Shown piece after piece: positions 1 through 7,122 of a DNA stretch of 15,179 nucleotides. The translations under genes were made by a program, and so were the position numbers. Where the stretch lies: the NCBI GenBank assembly GCA_003516285.1, contig DPCK01000099.1, forward strand, positions 9,400 through 24,578, given 5' to 3'. How positions within the stretch are numbered: the first letter of the stretch is position 1; every line of letters starts with the position of its first letter. Under the pieces are notes generated by a model. That model saw only the letters and a list, made by a program, of their open reading frames with translations, made no database searches and was not told the origin of the DNA. Source of the DNA: Lutibacter sp. Its GTDB lineage: Bacteria; Bacteroidota; Bacteroidia; Flavobacteriales; Flavobacteriaceae.

Positions 1-488
1 AAAGTTTCATCATCGCCAATGGCAACTTCTTCCTGTAAAATAATGTTTCCGGTATCAATTTTTTCATCAATAAAAAAAGTGGAAACTCCTGTTTTTGTTT
101 CACCGTTGATGATGGCCCAATTGATGGGTGCGGCACCCCTGTAATTTGGCAAAAGCGATGCGTGCAAATTAAAGGTGCCGTATTCCGGAAGTTGCCAAAC
201 CGCTTTTGGCAACATTCTGAAAGCAACTACAATTTGTAAATTGCCATTCAAGTTTTTTAATTGATTGAGAAATTCTTCGCTTTTTAAATTGCTGGGCTGT
301 AAAATAGTCAGGTTATGGTCTAACGCATATTTTTTTACGGGAGATTGTTGCATTTTTTGTCCCCTTCCTGCAGGTTTATCGGGTGCAGTAATAACACCAG
401 CCACATTAAATTTTGCTTTTACAAGAGCGTCTAACGTCGCAACAGCAAAATCTGGCGTTCCCATAAATACAATGCGTAAATCTCTCAT
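1..488 (-). CDS. fmt: Methionyl-tRNA formyltransferase, N-terminal part (cut by window edge)
   Basis: Transfers a formyl group from 10-formyl-tetrahydrofolate to Met-tRNA(fMet) in the cytoplasm, making the initiator tRNA for translation. The first 162 codons are visible. They cover the formyltransferase Rossmann-like domain: an opening strand with MGTPDFA at residues 9-15, and the folate-site signature FNLHASLLPNYRGAAPI at about 106-122. Asn107, His109 and Asp145 match the catalytic Asn106/His108/Asp144 of E. coli Fmt. The C-terminal tRNA-binding domain lies beyond base 1. The ATG at 488-486 shares one base with the recQ stop codon (TAATG), so translation is probably coupled to recQ. It is the third gene of a minus-strand operon. 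Family assignment is close to certain. Confidence 0.95.
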   Translation of the reverse strand, partial: MRDLRIVFMGTPDFAVATLDALVKAKFNVAGVITAPDKPAGRGQKMQQSPVKKYALDHNLTILQPSNLKSEEFLNQLKNLNGNLQIVVAFRMLPKAVWQLPEYGTFNLHASLLPNYRGAAPINWAIINGETKTGVSTFFIDEKIDTGNIILQEEVAIGDDET

Positions 489-2383
489 TAAAAAGTGCGT
501 TTAAATTTATTTTGCGAAGTTATCGTTATTTTATTTTTTTCGAGAAGAATTTTCAATGAATTTAAAATTTCAGTTTCCGAATAATCCAATAACACAACCA
601 ATTCCTGGGAAGAAAGTGCGCGATCTTTCAGCAATTCAACGATTTGTTCCAAAATGGTTTGTGTTGGAGTGTTTTTTGCCTTTTTTGCCAAACAATTGTC
701 GCAGGTGCCGCAGGGCTCCGTTGCAATTTCGTTAAAATAGGAGAGAAACTGAAGCGTACGACAAGTTTTTGTGTTTTCAATATAAGAAATAACAGCTTTT
801 AGTTTTTCTAATTTTAGATTATTTTGCTGTTCAATATTTTTTGAAATGCTGTTGATGGTGTAATTATCGTCCCGTGCAATTAAAAATGAAAGTCGGGAAG
901 TTGTATTTTCATAACTGTAATGCACAATGCCATTGCTGTGTAATTCCTTTAACTGCCTAACCACCTCATTTTTTGAACAATTTAATTTTTTGGAAAGTTT
1001 GTATTCATTAATAATGGTTAAATGTTCAAAAATACCGCCATAACTTCTTAAAATGAGCTTAATAAGTTCATTTGTTGAAGAGTGATTGCTTAGATAATCG
1101 AAAATTTGATGGTTGTTGACCAAAAATTTCAACATTGATTTTTTACTATAATTTTCATCGAGCAATACAATATTTTCCCTTTCCAAAACTTTGATGGCAT
1201 TGTAGGTTAACAGCAAGTTTAGGTTATAGGTTGCGCAAAATTCCTGCAAGGAAAAGCTGAACATTTGTGCCGGCTTTTCACCAAATGAAATGGCGTAATA
1301 CTGATTTAAATGATGGTAAACGTCTTTTACGTTTTTGGTGGTTGCGGTGTTGGCTTCAAATTTGGCCGTTGCCTCATAAAGCGTTGTTTTATTGGCTAAA
1401 ATGATGGCATAAGAGGTTTTTCCGTCTCTTCCCGCTCTTCCTGCTTCCTGAATGTAATTTTCCAGGCTGTTTGGTATGTTGATGTGAATAACAGCCCTGA
1501 CATTCAGTTTATTGATGCCCATTCCAAAAGCATTTGTGGCCACCATAATAGGCGTTTTGTCGCTCATCCAATTGGTATAAGCTTCATTTTTTTCGGCATT
1601 GGACAATCCGCCGTGATAAAAGCTGCTTTTGAAATTATTTTTCTGCAAAACATTGCAGACTTCCTTTGTTTGTTTTCGGTTGTTGGTGTAAACGATGACT
1701 GAAGCGTTTATTTTGGCTAAAATTTGAATCAGTTTGCCGTAAATATCTTCCGTAAGCCGAACGTGATAAATGAGATTTTCACGTTTGAAGGATTTTTTAA
1801 TAATTTTTGCTTCTTTTAACCCTAAGTTATTTTGGATGTCTTCCAATACCCGTTGCGTAGCCGTTGCCGTTAGCGCGATAAAAGTGGCTTCGGGTTTCAA
1901 TTCTTTAAGCAGATTTAATTTCAAATAAGATGGCCTGAAATCGTGTCCCCATTCCGAGATGCAATGCGCTTCATCAATGGCAATAAGCGAAACGTTCAAT
2001 TGTTTAATTTTTTCCTGAATGAAATCTGATTGCAGTTTTTCAGGAGAAAGGTATAAAAAATTAAAACCGCCAAACTGTAAGTTGTCAAATGCAACAACAA
2101 TTTCATCTTGGGAAAGCTGGGAAGTTAAAGCGATGGCTTTAATGTTTTTTTCCTTTAAATAATTCACCTGATCGTGAATCAAAGCTATTAATGGCGAAAT
2201 GACAATGCAAACACCTTCTAAAATGATGGCAGGCACTTGATAGCAAATCGATTTTCCGCCACTTGTGGGCAATAAAACAATGGTGTTTTCACCTTTTAAA
2301 ACAGCTGTTATAATTTCCTCTTGCGGACTTATAAATTGGTCGTAGTCCCAATATTTTTTTAATATTTCAAGAGGTGTTTCCAT
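488..2383 (-). CDS. recQ: ATP-dependent DNA helicase RecQ (short form without HRDC)
   Basis: A 3'-5' superfamily 2 DNA helicase acting in recombination and stalled-fork repair. In the 631 residues I see Walker A TSGGKS at 40-45, the DEAH box at 137-140 running into the RecQ aromatic-rich loop SEWGHDFR at 143-150, TATAT at 172-176, motif V GMGINKLNVR at 287-296 and motif VI GRAGRDG at 315-321. A zinc-type cysteine set lies at Cys541, 558, 561 and 564. In E. coli RecQ the zinc module follows the helicase core almost directly; here about 220 residues intervene, followed by a short tail of about 65 residues and no recognisable HRDC domain. This resembles the short RecQ form I recall from other Bacteroidota. 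It overlaps its upstream and downstream neighbours by one base each (TAATG), so all three are probably cotranslated. Confidence 0.95.
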   Translation of the reverse strand: METPLEILKKYWDYDQFISPQEEIITAVLKGENTIVLLPTSGGKSICYQVPAIILEGVCIVISPLIALIHDQVNYLKEKNIKAIALTSQLSQDEIVVAFDNLQFGGFNFLYLSPEKLQSDFIQEKIKQLNVSLIAIDEAHCISEWGHDFRPSYLKLNLLKELKPEATFIALTATATQRVLEDIQNNLGLKEAKIIKKSFKRENLIYHVRLTEDIYGKLIQILAKINASVIVYTNNRKQTKEVCNVLQKNNFKSSFYHGGLSNAEKNEAYTNWMSDKTPIMVATNAFGMGINKLNVRAVIHINIPNSLENYIQEAGRAGRDGKTSYAIILANKTTLYEATAKFEANTATTKNVKDVYHHLNQYYAISFGEKPAQMFSFSLQEFCATYNLNLLLTYNAIKVLERENIVLLDENYSKKSMLKFLVNNHQIFDYLSNHSSTNELIKLILRSYGGIFEHLTIINEYKLSKKLNCSKNEVVRQLKELHSNGIVHYSYENTTSRLSFLIARDDNYTINSISKNIEQQNNLKLEKLKAVISYIENTKTCRTLQFLSYFNEIATEPCGTCDNCLAKKAKNTPTQTILEQIVELLKDRALSSQELVVLLDYSETEILNSLKILLEKNKITITSQNKFKRTF

Positions 2384-2916
2384 TATTTTATGGAAGATAA
2401 GATAAAATCAGTTCTTTCTTTAACGGTTCCTGTAGGAACTTCAATAATGACATAATTTAATGAGGAATAAACTCTTTTAAGATGGTTGTGAATGGCCAAT
2501 GCCTGTTCAAAATTTTCATAACGCTCATTGTCCGTAATATAAATTTCTTCCCAGGGAGCCATCAAAAAAATATAGTTGTAACGGTAAAAATTGCTGGTAT
2601 TTATATAGGTTTTAGGATAATCAATGCTGATATAATTCATATAAGCGTGCACATCAGGAATGCCTCTGTCGAAAAACACCAAGCTGCAATTTTTTGTTTC
2701 TGCTTCCAAATACTGATTTACGCGCCCTTCCAACAACAATTCGCTAAACAATAAAGGTTTGGTCAAAAACAGTTGATCTGTGCCATTTTGTCGGGCATTT
2801 AGCGTAACTTCTCGCGAAATTTCGGGCATACACGTAAAATTGTGTTTGGCCAATTCTTCTATGATAGTCGATTTACCGGTGCCTGGTCCGCCAGTGATAA
2901 CAATTTTTGTTTGCAT
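2383..2916 (-). CDS. AAA_28-type P-loop ATPase/kinase-like protein
   Basis: A small P-loop NTPase of 177 residues, resembling the AAA_28 (NadR/Ttd14-like) family. Walker A GGPGTGKST is at residues 9-17, a conserved FFDRGIPD segment at about 81-88, and a lid-like NERYENFEQA segment with Arg132 at about 130-139. Its substrate is unknown; the fold suggests phosphotransfer to a nucleotide or other small molecule, but that is inference. An ATG six codons upstream (2934-2932) is in frame. I prefer 2916 because the protein then begins MQTKIVITGG, as I recall for relatives, and because a perfect -7 promoter element (TATTTTTG, 2928-2921) lies between the two ATGs. It is the first gene of the operon with recQ and fmt; its stop overlaps the recQ start by one base. 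Confidence 0.85.
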   Translation of the reverse strand: MQTKIVITGGPGTGKSTIIEELAKHNFTCMPEISREVTLNARQNGTDQLFLTKPLLFSELLLEGRVNQYLEAETKNCSLVFFDRGIPDVHAYMNYISIDYPKTYINTSNFYRYNYIFLMAPWEEIYITDNERYENFEQALAIHNHLKRVYSSLNYVIIEVPTGTVKERTDFILSSIK

Positions 2917-2920
2917 ACAG

Positions 2921-2928
2921 CAAAAATA
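2921..2928 (-). promoter_or_regulatory. Bacteroidota -7 promoter element for the ATPase-recQ-fmt operon
   Basis: Reads TATTTTTG on the minus strand, matching TAnnTTTG exactly. It ends only 4 bases before the ATG at 2916, so the transcript would start at or very near the start codon. No good TTG/TTTG -33 box is seen at the usual 17-23 base distance, so this rests on the -7 match and position alone. Confidence 0.45.
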
Positions 2929-3002
2929 AGACATTCGTTAAATTATACTTAATATAATCTTGTAATTTTGTCAGCTAAATATCAACAGTCGCAAAACGGT
3001 AT

Positions 3003-3010
3003 TATATTTG
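3003..3010 (+). promoter_or_regulatory. -7 promoter element upstream of the DUF493 gene
   Basis: Reads TATATTTG, an exact TAnnTTTG match, 23 bases before the ATG at 3034. Transcription would start near 3015 and give a short A-rich leader (AAAAAAAAGAA), typical of Bacteroidota. No properly spaced -33 box is visible. It is divergent from the ATPase-recQ-fmt promoter. Confidence 0.5.
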
Positions 3011-3033
3011 CAAAGCGTTATTAAAAAAAAGAA

Positions 3034-3315
3034 ATGGACAATAGAGCAGAATTTTATGAAAAGTTAAAAAATAAATTGGACGAAAGCAATATTTTTCCGT
3101 CTGAATACCTTTTTAAATTTATTGTATCCACGCACGAAGAAAAAATAAAACAAGTGGAGGATTTGTTTGATTTTAAAGGTGCGGTGATTACAAAGACTTC
3201 ATCAAAAACAGGAAAATTCACAAGTATTTCCATTCACGTGATTATGAAAAATTCAGAGGATATTATTTCAATTTATGTGGAAGCCGAAAAAATTGAAGGG
3301 ATTATTTCTTTGTGA
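3034..3315 (+). CDS. DUF493 (YbeD-like) family protein
   Basis: A 93-residue cytoplasmic protein. Its layout matches DUF493/YbeD: an N-terminal helix, the hydrophobic PSEYLFKFIVS segment at about 22-32, a helix (EEKIKQVEDLF), then strands rich in T and S with a closing strand IISIYVEAEK. Family members have a small ACT-like alpha/beta fold and are often thought regulatory, but the molecular role is not established. It has no signal peptide, no membrane segment and no catalytic motif. It has its own upstream -7 element and lies 90 bases before the SurA-like operon. No clear promoter is seen in that gap, so readthrough into the operon is possible. Confidence 0.82.
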   Translation: MDNRAEFYEKLKNKLDESNIFPSEYLFKFIVSTHEEKIKQVEDLFDFKGAVITKTSSKTGKFTSISIHVIMKNSEDIISIYVEAEKIEGIISL

Positions 3316-3357
3316 TTCCTTTAACAGCACATACCAAAAATAAAAAATAAATTGCAC

Positions 3358-3383
3358 TGATTTTGTTAAATTTAAACAAATCA
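3358..3383 (+). repeat. Imperfect inverted repeat between DUF493 and the SurA operon
   Basis: TGATTT at 3358-3363 pairs with AAATCA at 3378-3383, and GTT at 3365-3367 with AAC at 3375-3377. There is one bulged T at 3364, a 7-base loop, and TTTT just after the right arm. All but the outer pairs are AT, so it would be weak as a terminator; an operator role upstream of the lipoprotein gene is equally possible. Confidence 0.35.
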
Positions 3384-3405
3384 TTTTAGGGCAGAAAAAT
3401 CTTTT

Positions 3406-4260
3406 ATGAGACCACGATATTTTTATTTAGTATTGTCATTGTTACTCTTGCAATCCTGTGATTATTTTACCTTCAAAAAAGAGGTGACGCCTGAAGCTGT
3501 TGCGAGGGTGAATGATGTCTATTTGTACAAGGATGATTTGATGGCAATTTTTACAAAAGACATTAGCAAGCAGGACAGTATTGTGTTGGTGAATAACTAT
3601 ATAAACAATTGGATTAAGCAACAATTATTATTGTCAAAAGCGCAATTAAACCTTGCAAACAAGAAAGAGGAATTTGAAGAATTGGTTAAAAAATATAGAC
3701 AGGATTTGTTTATAAATTCCTACAAAGAGGCGGTTGTAAAACAATATTTAGACACGGTGATTACCGAGGATGATGTTGATCAATTTTACTTAAATAACAA
3801 CGAAATTTTCAAGTTGAATGAGGAATTAATTATGCTTAAGTATATTAAAATTGGCAAAGAGGATTCAAATAAAAATGAGTTGGCAAAACTATTTAAATCA
3901 ACAACAGCCAAAGACCTGGAAAGACTCAAGGAAAAAGCGCTTTTTATGAAATCACACCATCTAAATGATTCAATTTGGATTAAATATAGCGATTTAATAA
4001 ATGAGATTCCTATTTTAAAAACCGAAGACAAACAGTTATTCTTAAAAAAAGATCATTTTATTCAAAAAGAAGATTCATTAAGCTTATATTTGGTCACTAT
4101 TAAAAAGGTGTTAAAAAGTAATGAAATTGCTCCAAAAAGCTATATTACACCTGCAATTAAGCAAATGATTTTACACCAACGCAAATTATTATTATTAAGA
4201 AATATTGAAGAAACATTGATTAAGGATGCAACTAAAAAAAAACAATTTGAAATATATTAA
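3406..4260 (+). CDS. SurA/PpiC-like lipoprotein, probable periplasmic chaperone with a degenerate isomerase region
   Basis: A 284-residue lipoprotein. The N-terminus has Arg2 and Arg4, a hydrophobic run at 6-15 and a lipobox ending LQSC, with lipidation expected on Cys18. Residues 27-130 look like a SurA-type N-terminal chaperone region: ARVNDVYLYKDDL is the usual opening, followed by long helices and an ITEDDVDQFY linker. Residues 135-250 sit where a parvulin PPIase domain would be, but I cannot find its usual hallmarks (a histidine near the ARHIL-type strand, a GGDLG turn, or a FGYHI-type end). It may therefore be a chaperone without isomerase activity. It is followed after one base by surA, which supports a shared role in outer-membrane protein folding. 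Confidence 0.75.
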   Translation: MRPRYFYLVLSLLLLQSCDYFTFKKEVTPEAVARVNDVYLYKDDLMAIFTKDISKQDSIVLVNNYINNWIKQQLLLSKAQLNLANKKEEFEELVKKYRQDLFINSYKEAVVKQYLDTVITEDDVDQFYLNNNEIFKLNEELIMLKYIKIGKEDSNKNELAKLFKSTTAKDLERLKEKALFMKSHHLNDSIWIKYSDLINEIPILKTEDKQLFLKKDHFIQKEDSLSLYLVTIKKVLKSNEIAPKSYITPAIKQMILHQRKLLLLRNIEETLIKDATKKKQFEIY

Positions 4261-4261
4261 A

Positions 4262-5620
4262 ATGAAGCAAAATACAATGATTATAGCATTACTGTTATTT
4301 ATTACAGGAATAAATGCTCAGGAAAGAATAAAAATAGATGGCGTAGCTGTGGTCGTGGGCAAAAATATTGTGCTTGATTCAGATATTGAAAAGTTTAAAA
4401 AAGAATTGCAACTGCGTATTGAAGGAAAATTAGACATTACCGATTGTGAAATATTGGAAGAAATTATGACCCAAAAACTGATTGCGCACCACGCAGTAAT
4501 TGACAGTATTGTGGTTACGGATGTTGAAATAAACACAGAAGTTGAACGTAACATCTCTTATTTCACCCAGCAATTGGGAACTATGGAAAAGGTGGTGAAA
4601 ATGTACGGATTTAATGATGAAGAAGATTTAAGAAAAGAATTGTTCGAAATCCAAAAAGAACAGCTTCTTATTCAAAAAGAAAGAGCGAGTATTACCGAAA
4701 AAATTGATGTCACTCCTGAAGAAGTGAGAACTTATTTTAAAAATCTTGAAAAAGACGGCAATTTGCCAGAATTTAGTGCCGAAATTGAATTGGCGCAAAT
4801 TGTTAAAATGATAAAACCTTCCGAAGAAGAAACCAACAGGGTTCTTGATAAATTGAATGAAATTAAAAAGGAAATCGAAAGCGGTTTCAGTTTTAGATTG
4901 AAAGCAATCATCAATTCTGATGATCCGGCCGTTTCAGGAACTGGTCCGGGCGCTGCAGGTTTGTATACCATTACCAGAGAAAGCGGTTTTATCAAAGAAT
5001 TTAAAGAAGTGGCTTTCAGTTTGGATGAAGGAGAAATTTCAGAACCATTTGAATCTGGATTTGGATATCATATCATTCTGGTTGAAAAAATTAAAGGACA
5101 GGAACGTGATGTACGCCATATTTTAATTCAGCCAAAAATTAGCCAGGCAGAATTAAACGCTTCAAATGAGGAATTGGCAAAAATTAGGGAACAAATCCTG
5201 AATAAAGAAATCACTTTTGAAGAAGCTGTAGTGAAATATTCTGAAGATAAAGACACCAAAAACAATAGCGGTTTGCTGTTGAATCCTCAAACCAACGATA
5301 CCCGTTTTGATTTGACAAGGATGGACCCAAATCTTTACAATAAAATCAGCAGCTTAAAAACCGGTGAAATTACCTTGCCTTTTTACGATGAAGTCAGGGG
5401 AGAATCAAAAATGCATAAAATAATTTTAGTGAAAAGCAAAGACGATGCGCATACCGCTAATTTCACTAAAGATTACGAAAAAATTCAACAATTGACCTTG
5501 CAAAAAAAGCAGGAGGAAACAGTTGAAAAATGGTCGAAAGATAAAATTAAAGATACTTACATTAAAATAAACAACGATTATAAAGCCTGCGATTTTAAAA
5601 ATAACTGGAAAAAGGACTAA
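4262..5620 (+). CDS. surA: Periplasmic chaperone/peptidyl-prolyl isomerase SurA
   Basis: Escorts unfolded outer-membrane proteins through the periplasm and isomerises proline bonds. I place the start at the ATG at 4262. It gives 452 residues with a clean signal peptide (MKQNTM, hydrophobic core at 7-16, GINAQ at 16-20), one base after the lipoprotein stop. An in-frame ATG at 4226 would overlap that gene and bury the signal. After the signal comes a SurA N-domain (DGVAVVVGKNIVLDSDI at about 26-42 and onward to 170). Two parvulin-like domains follow: about 172-278, ending EPFESGFGYHIILVEK, and about 284-393, beginning VRHILI and with YSED at 326-329 and NNSGLLL at 334-340. The tail from 400 is helical. 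It belongs to one operon with the lipoprotein and moxR. Confidence 0.87.
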   Translation: MKQNTMIIALLLFITGINAQERIKIDGVAVVVGKNIVLDSDIEKFKKELQLRIEGKLDITDCEILEEIMTQKLIAHHAVIDSIVVTDVEINTEVERNISYFTQQLGTMEKVVKMYGFNDEEDLRKELFEIQKEQLLIQKERASITEKIDVTPEEVRTYFKNLEKDGNLPEFSAEIELAQIVKMIKPSEEETNRVLDKLNEIKKEIESGFSFRLKAIINSDDPAVSGTGPGAAGLYTITRESGFIKEFKEVAFSLDEGEISEPFESGFGYHIILVEKIKGQERDVRHILIQPKISQAELNASNEELAKIREQILNKEITFEEAVVKYSEDKDTKNNSGLLLNPQTNDTRFDLTRMDPNLYNKISSLKTGEITLPFYDEVRGESKMHKIILVKSKDDAHTANFTKDYEKIQQLTLQKKQEETVEKWSKDKIKDTYIKINNDYKACDFKNNWKKD

Positions 5621-5622
5621 AT

Positions 5623-6576
5623 ATGTCAGATGTTGCCGCATTAAAGGAATTGGTAGAAAAACATAAAGCGCTAAAACAAGAAATTGGAAAGGTAATTATT
5701 GGGCAACAAGAAGCCGTAAACCACATTTTACTTTCCATTTTATGCGGTGGGCATTCATTGCTTATCGGCGTTCCCGGCTTGGCCAAAACACTTATGGTGC
5801 AAACCATTTCAGAAACGTTGGGACTCGATTTTAAACGCATTCAGTTTACGCCCGATTTAATGCCTTCCGATATATTAGGAAGTGAAATTTTAGATGAAAC
5901 AACCCATTTTAAGTTTTTAAAAGGACCTATTTTCAGCAATATTATTTTGGCTGACGAAATCAACCGTACACCGCCAAAAACGCAAGCGGCTTTGTTGGAA
6001 GCAATGCAGGAGCGATCTGTGACCATTTCAGGACATCAACATAAATTAGTGCGTCCGTTTTTTGTGTTGGCAACCCAAAACCCAATTGAGCAGGAGGGAA
6101 CCTATCCCTTGCCAGAAGCCCAACTAGACCGGTTTATGTTTTCCATAAACTTAGATTATCCGAGTTTTAACGAAGAAGTTGAAGTGGTAAAAAGCACCAC
6201 CACAGATGTTAAAAAAGTGGTAAGCACCATTCTTTCTTCGGATGAAATCATAAATTTTCAACATTTAATAAGAAGAATTCCTGTTGCTGACAATGTGATT
6301 GAGTATGCGGTGACATTGGTGTCTAAAACGCGCCCAAACACGCCTTATTCAACTAAAATGGTCAATGATTACATAGATTGGGGTGCAGGGCCAAGAGCTT
6401 CTCAGTTCTTAATTTTAGGGGCAAAAGCAAATGCAGCAGTAAATGAGAAATATTCACCCGATATTGAAGATGTCCAAGCAGTGGCTTACGCCATATTGCG
6501 ACACAGAATCGTACGAAATTATAAAGCTGAAGCTGAAGGAATCAGCGAAAAACAAATCATAGAATCTTTATTCTAG
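5623..6576 (+). CDS. MoxR-family AAA+ ATPase
   Basis: A cytoplasmic MoxR-type AAA+ ATPase of 317 residues, thought to act as a chaperone-like remodelling or assembly factor. Walker A GVPGLAKT is at 49-56, Walker B ILADEINR at 108-115 followed by the hallmark PPKTQAALLEAMQE, sensor 1 TQNP at 151-154, the LDR arginine region at 168-170 and sensor 2 GPRAS at 256-260, all intact. The start is two bases after the surA stop. MoxR genes usually stand next to DUF58 and VWA-domain (Bat) genes; here none follows, because rsmD converges and overlaps the 3' end by 9 bases. The partner proteins may therefore be encoded elsewhere, or this MoxR serves the envelope-folding genes before it. Confidence 0.93.
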   Translation: MSDVAALKELVEKHKALKQEIGKVIIGQQEAVNHILLSILCGGHSLLIGVPGLAKTLMVQTISETLGLDFKRIQFTPDLMPSDILGSEILDETTHFKFLKGPIFSNIILADEINRTPPKTQAALLEAMQERSVTISGHQHKLVRPFFVLATQNPIEQEGTYPLPEAQLDRFMFSINLDYPSFNEEVEVVKSTTTDVKKVVSTILSSDEIINFQHLIRRIPVADNVIEYAVTLVSKTRPNTPYSTKMVNDYIDWGAGPRASQFLILGAKANAAVNEKYSPDIEDVQAVAYAILRHRIVRNYKAEAEGISEKQIIESLF

Positions 6577-7122
6577 TTCAGTCTCTTTATGCTCAAAGAA
6601 ACTGAACATATTGCCGCCATATTTTTTTTGATAACTTAACCGTGAGTGGTTTTTAAAATCGGTTTGTTTGGAGTGTTCCAAAATCAAAATACCATCTTCT
6701 GTCAGCAAATTATTGTCGAAAACCAACGCAACAATTTTTTCAAACAATTCAAGTTCAAATTCGTAAGGCGCATCGGCAAAAATAATATCAAATTTCGTAT
6801 TGGTTTTTTCTAAATAGTTGAAAACATCACTTTTAACGGCGGTAATTGATAAATCGAGCGATTTGGCCGTGGAGTTGATAAATTGTATGCAACCTGAATG
6901 CGCATCAACCGCCGTAATATTCTCTGTGCCTCTCGATCCAAATTCATAACTGATATTTCCGGTTCCCGAAAATAAATCCAACACAGAAATATCATCAAAG
7001 TAATACAAATTATTAAGAATGTTAAACAACGCCTCTTTGGCCATATCAGTTGTTGGCCTTACAGGCAAATTTTTAGGCGCCTGTATGCGTTTGCTTTTAT
7101 GTATTCCTGAAATAATGCGCAT
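6568..7122 (-). CDS. rsmD: 16S rRNA (guanine(966)-N(2))-methyltransferase RsmD
   Basis: Methylates G966 of 16S rRNA using S-adenosylmethionine during 30S assembly. The 184-residue protein has the RsmD opening MRIISG and RPTTDMAKEALFNIL at 22-36, SAM-binding motif I VLDLFSGTGN at 47-56, the acidic residue of motif II in AVDAHSG at 71-77, and motif IV at 117-120. Motif IV reads DAPY rather than the usual DPPY; position 2 is commonly proline in this amino-methyltransferase class. The ATG directly abuts the stop of the DUF3822 gene (TAAATG), a neighbour pair common in Bacteroidota. The 3' end overlaps convergent moxR by 9 bases, leaving no room for a separate terminator. Confidence 0.9.
   Translation of the reverse strand: MRIISGIHKSKRIQAPKNLPVRPTTDMAKEALFNILNNLYYFDDISVLDLFSGTGNISYEFGSRGTENITAVDAHSGCIQFINSTAKSLDLSITAVKSDVFNYLEKTNTKFDIIFADAPYEFELELFEKIVALVFDNNLLTEDGILILEHSKQTDFKNHSRLSYQKKYGGNMFSFFEHKETELE

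Noticed and set aside
265..504. Plus-strand open frame opposite fmt and the end of recQ
   Set aside because: It is antisense to clearly conserved Fmt residues, has no promoter, and its translation resembles no known protein.
1494..1526. RecQ motif V reading GINKLN, taken at first as an unusual D-to-N change
   Set aside because: As I recall, E. coli RecQ also has GINKPN here, so it is within normal variation.
4226..4261. Upstream ATG as the SurA start
   Set aside because: It would overlap the lipoprotein gene by 35 bases and put 12 polar residues ahead of an obvious signal peptide.
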